A stretch of DNA of 64,000 nt from assembly GCF_024495425.1 (NCBI RefSeq), contig NZ_JANHJR010000002.1, positions 248,001 through 312,000 on the forward strand. Reading direction: 5' to 3'. The position numbers and the translations under genes were made by a program. The notes beneath the pieces are model-generated. The model was not told the DNA's origin. It searched no databases and saw nothing but the letters and a program-made list of their open reading frames with translations. Source of the DNA: Haloarchaeobius litoreus (GTDB lineage: Archaea; Halobacteriota; Halobacteria; Halobacteriales; Natrialbaceae). Shown here one piece after another: positions 1 through 10,193 of this stretch. Position 1 is the first letter of the stretch. Every line of letters begins with the position of its first letter.

Positions 1-182
1 GGCGGGTGCACGTCGCGCGTGAAGACGACGCGGACGCCGGCGTCGTGTGCCCGGTCGACCAGCGACGCGACCGGGTCGACGACCGCCTCGCTCCCGGGCG
101 CGTAGAGGCTTCCGTCCGGCTTGCAGAACCCGTTCTGCATGTCCACGACGACCAGTGCGGTGTCGGTCGAGTCGAACTCCAT
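1..182 (-). CDS. Isochorismatase/nicotinamidase-like cysteine hydrolase, N-terminal part
   Basis: The gene reads leftward from an ATG at 182 and leaves the window, so only about 60 residues are seen. They begin MEFDSTDTALVVVDMQNGFC, with the DMQNGF strand that carries the first catalytic Asp of the isochorismatase-like hydrolase fold, and later FTRDVHP. In this family an Asp, a Lys and a Cys hydrolyse an amide; the Lys and Cys lie outside the window. Because pncB lies 3 kb away, nicotinamidase (nicotinamide to nicotinate) is the likely role, but other isochorismatase-like hydrolases share these motifs. It diverges from the lipoprotein gene at 267. Confidence 0.8.
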   Translation of the reverse strand, partial: MEFDSTDTALVVVDMQNGFCKPDGSLYAPGSEAVVDPVASLVDRAHDAGVRVVFTRDVHP

Positions 183-266
183 AGCCGGGTCTTCGGGCGG
201 TAGCACAAAGTCCGTTGTGCTGGCAGCACCGGGCCGTTTATTCCCGCGTGGGACCTCGCCTGAGGT

Positions 267-1808
267 ATGCGAGCAACGGCGAGCGTCCTCGTCGCCCTGC
301 TCGTGGTCCTCGCGGGCTGTAGCGCACTCACCGGTTCGAGTGCGCCCGACGCGGAGACCACGGCACCGACGGAGACGATGCAGACGACGGGAGAACCGAC
401 CACGACGACCAGCGACGGCGGCGACGGCTCCTCCGCCCCCGCGGACCCCGAGGAGGACGTCATCGGCTGGGAGGACGGCTACTGGTACAACGAGAGCATC
501 TCCGTCGACCGGAGCGACGGTCTCAACGACTCCGAGCTCGACAGGGTCGTCTCCCGTTCGATGGCGCGTGTCGAGGAGGTCCGCGGCCTGGAGTTCGAGA
601 GCCGCGTCCCCGTCGAGATAATCTCCCGCGAGGAGTACCGCGAGCAGGTCCAGTCGGGCAACACGACGCCCGAGAACCGCCTCCACCAGAACGTGAAGTG
701 GGAGGCGATGCTGATGGTCGACGAGTCGACCGACGCCATCGCGGTGCAGAACCGGAACTTCGCGGGCGGGGTCGGCGGCTACTACTCGCCGAGCCAGGAG
801 CAGATCGTCATCATCTCCGACTCCGAGACGCCGGAGATGAACGAGGTCACGCTCTCACAGGAGCTGTTCCACGGGCTGCAGGACCAGCGCTTCGACATCG
901 GCTCGTTCAACCAGTCCACACAGGAGCTTCACAACGCCCGGGACGGCATCATCGAGGGTGACGGCAACCTCGTCGACCAGCTGTACCAGGAGCGCTGTGA
1001 GTCCGACTGGGACTGCCTGATGCCCCAGGGGCAGCAAGGTGGCGGCGGTTCCAGCGACATCCACATCGGGCTGTACCAGGTCTCCTTCCAGCCGTACAGC
1101 GACGGCGTGCTGTTCGTCCAGCAGCTCTACGAGCAGGGCGGCTGGGACGCCGTGAACGCCGTGTACGAGAACCCGCCGGCGAGCACGGAGCAGACCATCC
1201 ACCCCGAGCGGTACCCGGACGAGGAACCGAACTATCCGACCATCGAGGACCGGAGCTCGGGCGAGTGGGAGGTGCTCGACCTCGAAGGGGGCATCGACTA
1301 CGCATCCTTCGGCGAGGCCGGACTGTACGTGATGTTCTGGTACCCGTCCTACGAGACGACCCAGGCGACCGGCCAGCTGACCGACGTCGTCATCCCCTAC
1401 CGGGACCATCTGAACTACGACGGCCAGCAGCTCAACCAGACGGACCCGTTCAACTACGACCACCCCATCACGGACGGGTGGGCCGGTGACCGGCTCCTGC
1501 CGTACGTCACCGACGACTCGATGAGCACGAACGAGACGGGCTACGTCTGGCAGACCGAGTGGGACAGCGAGAGCGACGCCAGCGAGTTCGCCGACGCCTA
1601 CCGCGACCTGCTCGACCACCACGGCGCGCAGGCGGTGAGCGACCGGCCGAACACGTTCGCCATCGACGACAGCGCCGAGTACGGTGACGCCTACTACGTC
1701 GTTCAGCAGGGGACTACCGTCACCATCGTCAACGCGCCGACGGTCGACGACCTGAGCGGCGTCCGCAGCGGCGCGGGCACGACGAACGCCAGCGTCGTCG
1801 CGGCCTGA
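267..1808 (+). CDS. Hvo_1808-family surface lipoprotein, zincin-like with altered motif
   Basis: 513 residues. A hydrophobic leader ends in the lipobox VLAGC, followed by a Thr/Ser/Gly-rich spacer to about residue 60, so it should be lipid-anchored outside the cell. The folded part starts at GWEDGYWYNES and matches the next gene throughout (shared EIISREEYREQ, GGYYS, TGYVWQ.EW). At the place where its paralogue has HELEH, this protein has Q198-E-L-F-H202, so the first zinc ligand of an HExxH motif is a Gln. The possible third ligand, E230 in IIEGDG, is kept. I recall the family as the haloarchaeal Hvo_1808 surface proteins of unknown function. It may be a pseudoprotease or a binding protein. 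Confidence 0.85.
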   Translation: MRATASVLVALLVVLAGCSALTGSSAPDAETTAPTETMQTTGEPTTTTSDGGDGSSAPADPEEDVIGWEDGYWYNESISVDRSDGLNDSELDRVVSRSMARVEEVRGLEFESRVPVEIISREEYREQVQSGNTTPENRLHQNVKWEAMLMVDESTDAIAVQNRNFAGGVGGYYSPSQEQIVIISDSETPEMNEVTLSQELFHGLQDQRFDIGSFNQSTQELHNARDGIIEGDGNLVDQLYQERCESDWDCLMPQGQQGGGGSSDIHIGLYQVSFQPYSDGVLFVQQLYEQGGWDAVNAVYENPPASTEQTIHPERYPDEEPNYPTIEDRSSGEWEVLDLEGGIDYASFGEAGLYVMFWYPSYETTQATGQLTDVVIPYRDHLNYDGQQLNQTDPFNYDHPITDGWAGDRLLPYVTDDSMSTNETGYVWQTEWDSESDASEFADAYRDLLDHHGAQAVSDRPNTFAIDDSAEYGDAYYVVQQGTTVTIVNAPTVDDLSGVRSGAGTTNASVVAA

Positions 1809-1850
1809 GGCAGGCCAAACTCCTTTGTCGCCCGGGCCGAACCCACCGCC

Positions 1851-3308
1851 ATGAGACGCATCCTCCCGGTCGCCTGTCTCGTCGCCCTGATCCTGCTGTC
1901 GGGCTGTCTCGGGCTCGGGTTCGGCGAGACACGCCTCGCCGAACCCGAGTCGAACCGCCCCGACCCGGACACCGACGTGCGGGGCTGGGAGGACGGCTAC
2001 TGGTGGAACGACTCGCTCCCGGTCGACGCGAGCGACGGGCTGAGCAAGCCCGAGATCGAGGCGGTGACCGCACGGGCGATGGCCCGCATCGAACGCATCC
2101 GCGGGCACGAGTTCGAGGAGTCGGTGTCCGTCGAGATAATCTCGCGGGAGACGTACCGCGAGCAGCGGTCGGGGGGCGGCTCCTCGCCGGCGTGGCGCGA
2201 GCAGTTCTGGGAGGCGCTGTTCGTCGTCGACGAGGACACGACAGTGGACGAGGCGTTCGGCGAGCTGTACGGGTCGTCCGTGCTCGGCTACTACTCGGCG
2301 GGCGACATCGTCATCGTGAGCGACGGCTCCGAGCAGCTCCGGCTCTCGCGCGGGACGCTCGTGCACGAACTCGAACACGCGCTGCAGGACCAGCAGTTCG
2401 GGCTCGGTTCGAGCGCGGAGACGCGCGACGCGCGGATGGCCGCCTCCGGCGTCGTCGAGGGCGACGCGAACTACGTCGAGGGACTGTACGAGCGTCGCTG
2501 CACCGAGGGGACGTGGGACTGCGTCGAGGTGCCACAGGCGGACGGCGCTGGAGGCGGCCGGAGCGACGTGAACGTCGGGCTCTCGGTGGCGACGTACACG
2601 CCGTACGCGGCCGGCGAGCGGTTCGTGGCGACGCTGCACGAGCGAGGCGGCTGGGACGCCGTCGACGCCGCCTTCGCTGACCGTCCGGTCAGCACCGAAC
2701 AGCTCATCCACCCGGAGGCGTACCCGGACGAGCAGCCCGCCACGGTGACGGTCCCGGATCGGTCGGTCGACAGCTGGCGGCGCATCGCGGTCGGCGGCGA
2801 GTCGGTCCTCGAAACGGCGGGCGAGGCCCACATCTACTCGATGTTCTGGTACGGCGAGACGGTGCCCCGCGAGCACTACACCAGCGGCGAGGGTGTGAAC
2901 CGCTACACGTACGACCACCCGTACTCGACCGGCTGGGCCGGCGACCGGCTGGTGTTCTACACCGACGGCGACGAGGGCGCGTACGTCTGGCGGTCGCAGT
3001 GGGAGTCGGCCGAGGACGCCCGTGAGTTCACCGACGCCTACCGCGAGCTGCTGACCGCAAACGGGGCCGAATCGCGCGGCGACGGCGTCTACGTCGTGCC
3101 CGACGGCGGCTTCGCCGACGCGTTCCGGCTGGTCCGCGTCGACGACACCGTCCTCGTCGTGAACGCGCCGACGGTCGGCGACCTCGACGCGGTGCACGAA
3201 CCCGGGTCGCTCTCGGTCGAGGGCTCCGTGGCGGCGGCGTTGTCGCCACCGTCGCCGACTGGGTCGACGCCGACGGGTTCGACGGCGAACCGGACCGGAG
3301 CCGCCTAG
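1851..3308 (+). CDS. Hvo_1808-family surface lipoprotein, intact HExxH zincin motif
   Basis: 485 residues, 42 bp after its paralogue and on the same strand, so the pair looks like a tandem duplication. The leader ends in the lipobox LLSGC. Residues 172-176 are HELEH, followed by ALQDQQFG, and 27 residues on by E203 in VVEGDAN. This HExxH...E spacing fits a gluzincin-type metallopeptidase, though no activity is established for the family. Two cysteines (RRCTEGTWDC) match those in the paralogue and could form a disulfide. The C-terminus is rich in Ser, Pro, Gly and Thr. Role inferred: cell-surface peptidase or peptidoglycan-independent envelope protein. Confidence 0.85.
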   Translation: MRRILPVACLVALILLSGCLGLGFGETRLAEPESNRPDPDTDVRGWEDGYWWNDSLPVDASDGLSKPEIEAVTARAMARIERIRGHEFEESVSVEIISRETYREQRSGGGSSPAWREQFWEALFVVDEDTTVDEAFGELYGSSVLGYYSAGDIVIVSDGSEQLRLSRGTLVHELEHALQDQQFGLGSSAETRDARMAASGVVEGDANYVEGLYERRCTEGTWDCVEVPQADGAGGGRSDVNVGLSVATYTPYAAGERFVATLHERGGWDAVDAAFADRPVSTEQLIHPEAYPDEQPATVTVPDRSVDSWRRIAVGGESVLETAGEAHIYSMFWYGETVPREHYTSGEGVNRYTYDHPYSTGWAGDRLVFYTDGDEGAYVWRSQWESAEDAREFTDAYRELLTANGAESRGDGVYVVPDGGFADAFRLVRVDDTVLVVNAPTVGDLDAVHEPGSLSVEGSVAAALSPPSPTGSTPTGSTANRTGAA

Positions 3309-3338
3309 GTTTTTGCTCGCGGGCGAGAAGCGCCCGGT

Positions 3339-4484
3339 ATGGACGACTCGTTCGACGTGATTCCCGGCGAGGCGATACGCGACGGTACCGCGACGGACGC
3401 CTACTTCGAGCGCACGGAGGGGGCACTGGCGCACGCCGGGGTGAACCCCCGTGTCGTGGCGGAGGTGACCGCCGACCAGTTCCCCTCCGGCGAGTTCGAG
3501 CTGCTGGCCGGGGTCGAGAGCGTCGCACGGCTGCTGGAGGGTCGCCCGGTCGACGTCGATGCGATCCCGGAGGGGCGGCTGTTCGACGGTGGTCCGGTGA
3601 TGCGTATCGAGGGGGAGTACCTCGACTTCGCCCGGCTTGAGACCTCGATTCTGGGATTCCTCTCGCAGGCGTCGGGGTTCGCGACGGCGGCGCTGGAGGC
3701 CAAGCTCGCCGCTCCCGACTCGCAGGTCCTCTCGTTCGGCGCGCGCCACGTCCACCCGGCCATCGCGGCCGTCGTCGAGCGGAGCGCGCTGGTCGGCGGA
3801 CTGGACGGTTTCTCGCACGTCGCCGCGGGGGAACTGCTCGGTCGGGAGGCGGGCGGGACGATGCCCCACGCGCTCGTCATCTGCATGGGACGGGGGCAGC
3901 AGGAGGACGCGTGGCGAGCGTTCCACGAGGCCGCACCGCCCGAGGTGCCCCGCATCGCGCTCTGTGACACCTACACCGACGAGGTCGACGAGACGCTGCG
4001 CGCGGTCGAGGAGCTGGGCGACGAGTTAGACGGCGTGCGTCTCGACACGACGGGCTCGCGCCGGGGGGACTTCCCACACATCGTCCGCGAGGTGCGCTGG
4101 GAGCTCGACGTCCGGGGCCACGGCGACGTGGACATCTTCGTCAGCGGCGGGCTCACCCCCGAGCGCATCCGGGAGCTGGGCGACCTCGCCGACGGCTTCG
4201 GCGTCGGGAGCCACGTCACGAACGCGAACCCGGTCGACTTCGCGCTCGACATCGTGACCGTCGACGGCGAACCGGCGGCCAAGCGCGGGAAGCTGTCGGG
4301 GAGGAAGCAGGTGTACCGGACCGCGGACGGTGCGCACGCGGTCGGGCTGGCCGACCGCGAGGGGCCCGAAGATGCCGAACCGTTGCTGGAGCCGTTGCTC
4401 CGGGATGGCGAGATCGTCGGCGAGTTCGACATCGACGCGGCGGCAGAACGTGCGCTCCGCGACGCCGAGCTGGTCGGCTTCTAG
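3339..4484 (+). CDS. pncB: Nicotinate phosphoribosyltransferase
   Basis: 381 residues. It joins nicotinate to PRPP to give nicotinate mononucleotide in the NAD salvage (Preiss-Handler) route. Seen features: N-terminal IPGEAIRDGTATDAYFERT, the ILGFLSQASGFAT segment, GARHVHPA, the DGVRLDTTGSR strand, and the glycine-rich FVSGGLTPERI and GFGVGSHVTN loops typical of the type II PRT barrel. A T-rich TATA-like stretch lies about 30 bp before the ATG, which suits a leaderless transcript. Its stop overlaps the stop of the convergent AMMECR1 gene in the bases ctag. The nicotinamidase-like gene at the left edge would supply its substrate. Confidence 0.9.
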   Translation: MDDSFDVIPGEAIRDGTATDAYFERTEGALAHAGVNPRVVAEVTADQFPSGEFELLAGVESVARLLEGRPVDVDAIPEGRLFDGGPVMRIEGEYLDFARLETSILGFLSQASGFATAALEAKLAAPDSQVLSFGARHVHPAIAAVVERSALVGGLDGFSHVAAGELLGREAGGTMPHALVICMGRGQQEDAWRAFHEAAPPEVPRIALCDTYTDEVDETLRAVEELGDELDGVRLDTTGSRRGDFPHIVREVRWELDVRGHGDVDIFVSGGLTPERIRELGDLADGFGVGSHVTNANPVDFALDIVTVDGEPAAKRGKLSGRKQVYRTADGAHAVGLADREGPEDAEPLLEPLLRDGEIVGEFDIDAAAERALRDAELVGF

Positions 4485-5089
4485 TTCGTCAGCTCCTCGA
4501 TGCTGCCCTCGGGCTCGCGCTCGCGGAAGATCTGGCCCTCGAACAGCGTCACCATCACGTCCTCCTGCTGCCATGCCATGGGCGGCAGGCCGGCCTTCCG
4601 GCAGACGCGACCGAGGTACTCGGCCTCCGACCAGCCGTGCTCGACCGGGACGGTCGGGTAGAGCCAGCCGCGTTCGCTGCCGGTGTCGACGGCGACACCG
4701 TGTGTACCGAGCTCCATGTCGGCGACCGGGTCGTCGGTGAGGACGAGGTTACAGACACAGCAGACGGAGACGGTGAGACTCGAGAGCTCCGTCGGCGTGA
4801 CCTCGGAGCCACAGGAGTCCTCGCTGGCGGCTTCGATGGCGGCGTCGACGATGACGTGGCCGAGCTGGTCGTCGGACTCGTAGCCACCGGCACAGCCCCG
4901 GAGGCTCCCGCGGCCACGGGTCGATTCGAGCCGGACGAACGCTCCGGTTCGGTTGTAGAAGGCGTCGATCATGCTGCCTGGCTGCTCACGTCGACCGTTC
5001 ACGACGAAGCCCTCGACCGCTTCTCGCGCAAGTTCGACGGCACGCGCCCCGTCATCGTACGTCAACTGGACGCCTTTTGCCTGCGACAT
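4481..5089 (-). CDS. AMMECR1-domain protein
   Basis: 202 residues when started at MSQAKGVQLTYDDG; an in-frame ATG seven codons upstream is also possible. The family signature LRGCAGG (usually LRGCIG) is present after RGRGSLRG. Later parts carry the conserved VSVCC and WSEAEYLGRVCRKAGLP segments. AMMECR1 proteins are widespread in archaea and eukaryotes. Their molecular role is not settled; the conserved Cys pocket suggests enzymatic or binding activity on a small molecule or on RNA. It converges with pncB, and its stop TAG shares the four bases ctag with that of pncB. Confidence 0.85.
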   Translation of the reverse strand: MSQAKGVQLTYDDGARAVELAREAVEGFVVNGRREQPGSMIDAFYNRTGAFVRLESTRGRGSLRGCAGGYESDDQLGHVIVDAAIEAASEDSCGSEVTPTELSSLTVSVCCVCNLVLTDDPVADMELGTHGVAVDTGSERGWLYPTVPVEHGWSEAEYLGRVCRKAGLPPMAWQQEDVMVTLFEGQIFREREPEGSIEELTN

Positions 5090-5178
5090 AGAACGTATGT
5101 GGGGCGACACGCTCTTGAACGCTTTCGTTTCGTCTCGCCGGGAGTAGGCTCCTCCTACCGCCCCCTGTGACCGAGGGG

Positions 5179-5185
5179 TTTAAAC
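5179..5185 (+). promoter_or_regulatory. TATA-like element of the RNase P RNA gene
   Basis: The bases tttaaac stand out in GC-rich surroundings. They lie about 25 bp before 5207, the 5' end predicted from the P1 helix of the RNase P RNA, which is the normal archaeal TATA spacing. Confidence 0.6.
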
Positions 5186-5206
5186 GCGGAACGGGGCTAC
5201 GTTCTG

Positions 5207-5535
5207 ACGGTAGAGAGAGCCCGGCCGCCGCGACGTGGCACCGCCACGACGTGAGGAAAGTCCCCCCACCGTCCGGACAGGTGGCCGGACGCAAGTCCGG
5301 AGCGGGAGACCGCTGGCTCTGGAACAGAAACGAGACCCCTCGCCCCGAGCGATGAGGCGTGCGAACCGACCCGCAAGGGAAGGGAGCTGACCCGCCGAGC
5401 GTCGACGGGCGAGAACGGATGGAACGGCGAATCCCCACCGGTGCAAGTCCGCGCCGTCAGGTAGTCCGGACGAGGCGACGGACGCTCAGCCGAATGCCGG
5501 GACGAACAGAAGGGGGCTTACTCCTCTCAACCACC
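5207..5535 (+). ncRNA. rnpB: RNase P RNA (archaeal type A)
   Basis: This is the catalytic RNA that trims the 5' leaders of precursor tRNAs. The universally conserved CR-I sequence GAGGAAAGTCC is at 5253-5263 and the CR-V partner ACAGAAGGGGGCTTA at 5506-5520; together they form the P4 core helix. A P1 helix closes the molecule: 5209-5217 (ggtagagag) pairs with 5524-5532 (ctctcaacc), with one mismatch. A local hairpin with cgtgg/ccacg arms near 5233-5250 fits P3. The ends are set from P1 and are accurate to a few bases. The length of about 330 nt is normal for the class. Confidence 0.95.
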
Positions 5536-5567
5536 ACCGCTTCTCCAGCGACGCGTAGCGACGGCTA

Positions 5568-6659
5568 TCATTCGAACCCGTCCTCCCACCGGAAGACGCC
5601 GTTGCGCTGCACGACCTCGCCGTCGACCTCCATGCGCGAGTCCTCGCTCACGTCGGTTATCATGTCGACGTGGACCGCGGAGTCGTTCCCCGTCTCGCCC
5701 TCGGGCAGGTTCGCGTCGTAGGCGCGGCCGACGGCCATGTGGACGGTGTCGCCCATCTTCTCGTCGAACAGGATGCTGTCGGTGAAGCGGTCGATGCCGC
5801 GGTTCATGCCGATGCCGAGCTCGCCGAGGCGGCGCGCGCCCTTGTCGGTGTCGAGGATCTCACCGAGGACGTCCTCGCCCTGGTCGGCGCTGTAGTCGAT
5901 GACTTCCCCGTCCTCGAACGTGAGGTGGACGTTCTGGACCCGCGTCCCGCGGAGCGTCATCGGCACGTCGAAGAACACCTCGCCCGCGACGTCGTAGGGT
6001 GCCGTGAACACCTCGCCGCTGGGGAGGTTGTGGCTGTCGTAGGCGACGCTCGCCGCGGAGTTGACCGCGGTGCGGCCCTCGATGGACATCGTGATGTCGG
6101 TGTTCTCCTTGACCAGCCGGACCTCACTGCCCTCGTCGAGGATGGTCTTCATCTTCGCCATCTCGTCGGCGAGCGCCTCCCAGTCGCGGAGCACGGCGTC
6201 GTAGACGAAGTCCTGGTACTCTTCGTAGGCCATGCCGGCCTGCTGGGCGAGCGAGCGCGTCGGGTGGACCGTCGACACCCAGTCGGTGGCCATCACGGCC
6301 TCGCGCACGCCCTGGGCCGCCTGCATGGACGCCTGTCGCGTCTCCGCGGGCACGTCGGCGTCCGCGCTGGTGTTGCGCCCGCCGCCGAGGCGGAGCACCA
6401 CGTCGCTCTCCTCGTACAGCGCCAGCTCGTGTGTGCTCTCCTCGAACTCGCCGTCGTGGGCCTTCGTGTACGCGCGGCCGACCTCGCTGGAGCCGTACTG
6501 CATCGACATGTTCGCGCCGACGTCGCCGAGCTCCGCGGCGACCGCGACGGCGAGGTCGTGTGCGCCCTCGTCGACGCTGACGACGACGTTGTCTCCCTCG
6601 CTCACGCGGGCGCTCCAGTTCACGAGCACCGCGGCGTGCTCGTGGATGCGTTCGTCCAT
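5568..6659 (-). CDS. Aminopeptidase, peptidase family M29
   Basis: 363 residues from MDERIHEHAAV; an earlier in-frame ATG nine codons upstream adds a Cys/Arg-rich stretch unlike the family. M29 enzymes (AmpS, aminopeptidase T) are cytoplasmic di-metal exopeptidases that remove N-terminal residues. Recognisable segments are NWSARVSEGDNVVV near the start, LPSGEVFTAP with a metal-binding Glu, GARRLGELGIGMN, HMAVGRAYD, and the C-terminal DSAVHVDMI, which hold the expected Glu/His/Tyr/Asp ligands. The length matches the family. It converges with the RNase P RNA gene, leaving only about 30 bp between them. Confidence 0.9.
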   Translation of the reverse strand: MDERIHEHAAVLVNWSARVSEGDNVVVSVDEGAHDLAVAVAAELGDVGANMSMQYGSSEVGRAYTKAHDGEFEESTHELALYEESDVVLRLGGGRNTSADADVPAETRQASMQAAQGVREAVMATDWVSTVHPTRSLAQQAGMAYEEYQDFVYDAVLRDWEALADEMAKMKTILDEGSEVRLVKENTDITMSIEGRTAVNSAASVAYDSHNLPSGEVFTAPYDVAGEVFFDVPMTLRGTRVQNVHLTFEDGEVIDYSADQGEDVLGEILDTDKGARRLGELGIGMNRGIDRFTDSILFDEKMGDTVHMAVGRAYDANLPEGETGNDSAVHVDMITDVSEDSRMEVDGEVVQRNGVFRWEDGFE

Positions 6660-6714
6660 GTTCCAGCCGACGCCCCTCCGACACAAAACTGCCGCGGAGT
6701 CGGTTACCAGACCG

Positions 6715-6849
6715 CTACTTCGACGCGACGCGGTACCGCCCGCCGACCTCGTTCGTGTTCAGCTCGTCCGCGCGCTTCTTCGCCGACTTCCGGTTCTCGA
6801 ACGGCCCCTCGAACTCGTGCCCATCGACCACGACGTAGTACTCTGCCAT
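6715..6849 (-). CDS. Small conserved haloarchaeal-type protein, unknown function
   Basis: 44 residues: it starts MAEYYVVVDGHEFEGPFENR and ends RYRVASK. It is compact and strongly charged, with a YYVVVDG strand followed by a Lys/Arg-rich helix (KSAKKRADELN). The length, good codon use and start directly after A/T-rich sequence support a real gene, but I do not recognise a named family. The alternation of strand, helix and strand suggests a small alpha/beta domain. It lies 55 bp beyond the aminopeptidase start on the same strand. Confidence 0.65.
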   Translation of the reverse strand: MAEYYVVVDGHEFEGPFENRKSAKKRADELNTNEVGGRYRVASK

Positions 6850-7051
6850 CGTCGCCGTCACTACTGGGTGGGGGGTGAAGTGTGTGACGGCTTCGCGTGA
6901 CGATACCGGATCACCCGGGTGGCGCGGCTGGCGAGACTGTGCGAGTGAGACCAGATGGTCGGAGAGCGAGCAGGGGCTTTCGAGGTAGTTCACAGCCGAA
7001 CGGGTGAGCCTCTCCAGACGAACTGTCGTAGACCCGTCCGAAAACGACCAG

Positions 7052-7125
7052 TGGGGTGGGCCAGGTTCGAACTGGCGACCTTCTCCTTGTAAGGGAGATG
7101 TCATAACCGGCTAGACCACCACCCC
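7052..7125 (-). tRNA. tRNA-Val (anticodon TAC)
   Basis: A full cloverleaf reads on the minus strand. The acceptor stem is GGGGTGG paired with CCACCCC (7119-7125 with 7053-7059), with discriminator A at 7052. The anticodon stem-loop is TCTCC-CTTACAA-GGAGA, giving TAC for GUA codons. The T arm contains GTTCGAAC. CCA is not encoded. It lies just before the DUF192 gene, which is on the other strand. Confidence 0.97.
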
Positions 7126-7172
7126 GCGTTCGGCGGTAACCGACCCGGCGGAATAACGCTTCCCTTTTTCTG

Positions 7173-7700
7173 ATGCGGGCCCCATCGTCGGGTGTGAACC
7201 GAGAACGCCTCTTTCAGTTCGCCCTGTTGGGGTTCGCGGCGGTCCTCCTCGTCGCCATGTTCTGGTACCTGGGGGTGATCGAGCTGCCGGGCGAGAGCCA
7301 GTACGAGGGCGGGACCGTCGTGGTCTCCGACGGGAACGGCACGGAGAAGGCCGTCATCGAGGTCGAGGTCGCGGACACCCGCCAGGAGCGATTCACCGGG
7401 CTGAGCGACCACGATAACCTCGAGGACGGACACGGCATGTGGTTCGTCTACGACACCGAGAGCCAGCACACGTACGTGATGCGCCGGATGGACTTCCCGC
7501 TCGACATCATCTTCGTCGGTGCGGACGGCCGCATCAACAGCATCCACCACCGGCGCGCGCCCGATCCCAACGAAGACGGGAACGACATCACCGCGACCGG
7601 CACCGGCCAGTACGTGCTGGAGGTCCCGCGGGGCTACGCCAACGAGACCGGCATGGAGGTCGGGGACTACGTCGAACCGCACTACAACGGGTCGAACTGA
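7173..7700 (+). CDS. DUF192 family protein, membrane-anchored
   Basis: 175 residues from the ATG at 7173, or 168 from a GTG at 7194 (VNRERLFQFALLGF), which would suit a short cytoplasmic N-terminus better. One membrane span (FALLGFAAVLLVAMFWYLGV) is followed by an outer domain. That domain has the DUF192 hallmarks: VEVADTRQERFTGLSDHDNL, GMWFVYDTE, VMRRMDFPLDIIFV and VLEVPRGYA. These domains are small beta barrels of unknown function, often exported. It is probably an envelope protein. Confidence 0.85.
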   Translation: MRAPSSGVNRERLFQFALLGFAAVLLVAMFWYLGVIELPGESQYEGGTVVVSDGNGTEKAVIEVEVADTRQERFTGLSDHDNLEDGHGMWFVYDTESQHTYVMRRMDFPLDIIFVGADGRINSIHHRRAPDPNEDGNDITATGTGQYVLEVPRGYANETGMEVGDYVEPHYNGSN

Positions 7701-7755
7701 CCGGCGACGACTCCCGACCGGAACGACTACCCGCCCACCGGTCGCAGGTCGGCAC

Positions 7756-8025
7756 ATGACCGACGCCGTTGCCGCGCTGGCGGCCCGCGACGGCTGGCGC
7801 GCCGAGGGGTTCGCGGCCCGCGTCCACTACGAGGGTGCGGGCGACCGCTACAGCATCGAGTACTACGCGCCGAGCGACTGCGTCCTCTACTGGAAGGTGA
7901 AGGGCGACGGGGACGTCGCCGTGCCGGTCGGACGGAACACCGTCCCCGACCCGCTCCGGGCGCGGATTCGGGAGGACCTGAGCGAGGCGGGTATCGACCC
8001 CGAGGCCGAGCATCGCCAGCTCTGA
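7756..8025 (+). CDS. Haloarchaeal conserved hypothetical protein
   Basis: 89 residues, beginning MTDAVAALAARDGWRAEGF. Central strands VHYEGAGDRYSIEYYAPSD and CVLYWKVKGDGDVAVPVG suggest a small beta-sheet domain, followed by a helical tail (LRARIREDLSEAGIDPEAE). No catalytic motif is visible. It starts 55 bp after the DUF192 gene on the same strand and could be co-transcribed with it. I do not recognise a named function. Confidence 0.7.
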   Translation: MTDAVAALAARDGWRAEGFAARVHYEGAGDRYSIEYYAPSDCVLYWKVKGDGDVAVPVGRNTVPDPLRARIREDLSEAGIDPEAEHRQL

Positions 8026-8204
8026 GCTGGCTCGCCGGCGACGGTCCCCGGCAGACACCTGCTAGCACACACGGTGATCCGTCTACGGACGGCGTGCCAG
8101 GGAGGGGTCCAGGCAGCGCCATCGCCCCCACGGCCGGTGTCGATTCCGGCAACTGTTTCGAAACGTAACAAGCCTTTTCAGTTCGAGCCACCAGAAGATT
8201 CACA

Positions 8205-10130
<1,926 letters not shown>

Positions 10131-10193
10131 CCAGCCCGTAGGCTAAAGGACCTGTCGTCCTATCGTTGGGACGACTCTCGTCGGAGGTCGCCC

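Noticed and set aside
855-3926. Very long minus-strand open frame
   Set aside because: GC-rich haloarchaeal genes create long antisense frames by codon bias. This one crosses three well-supported genes and has Arg/Val-rich composition without motifs.
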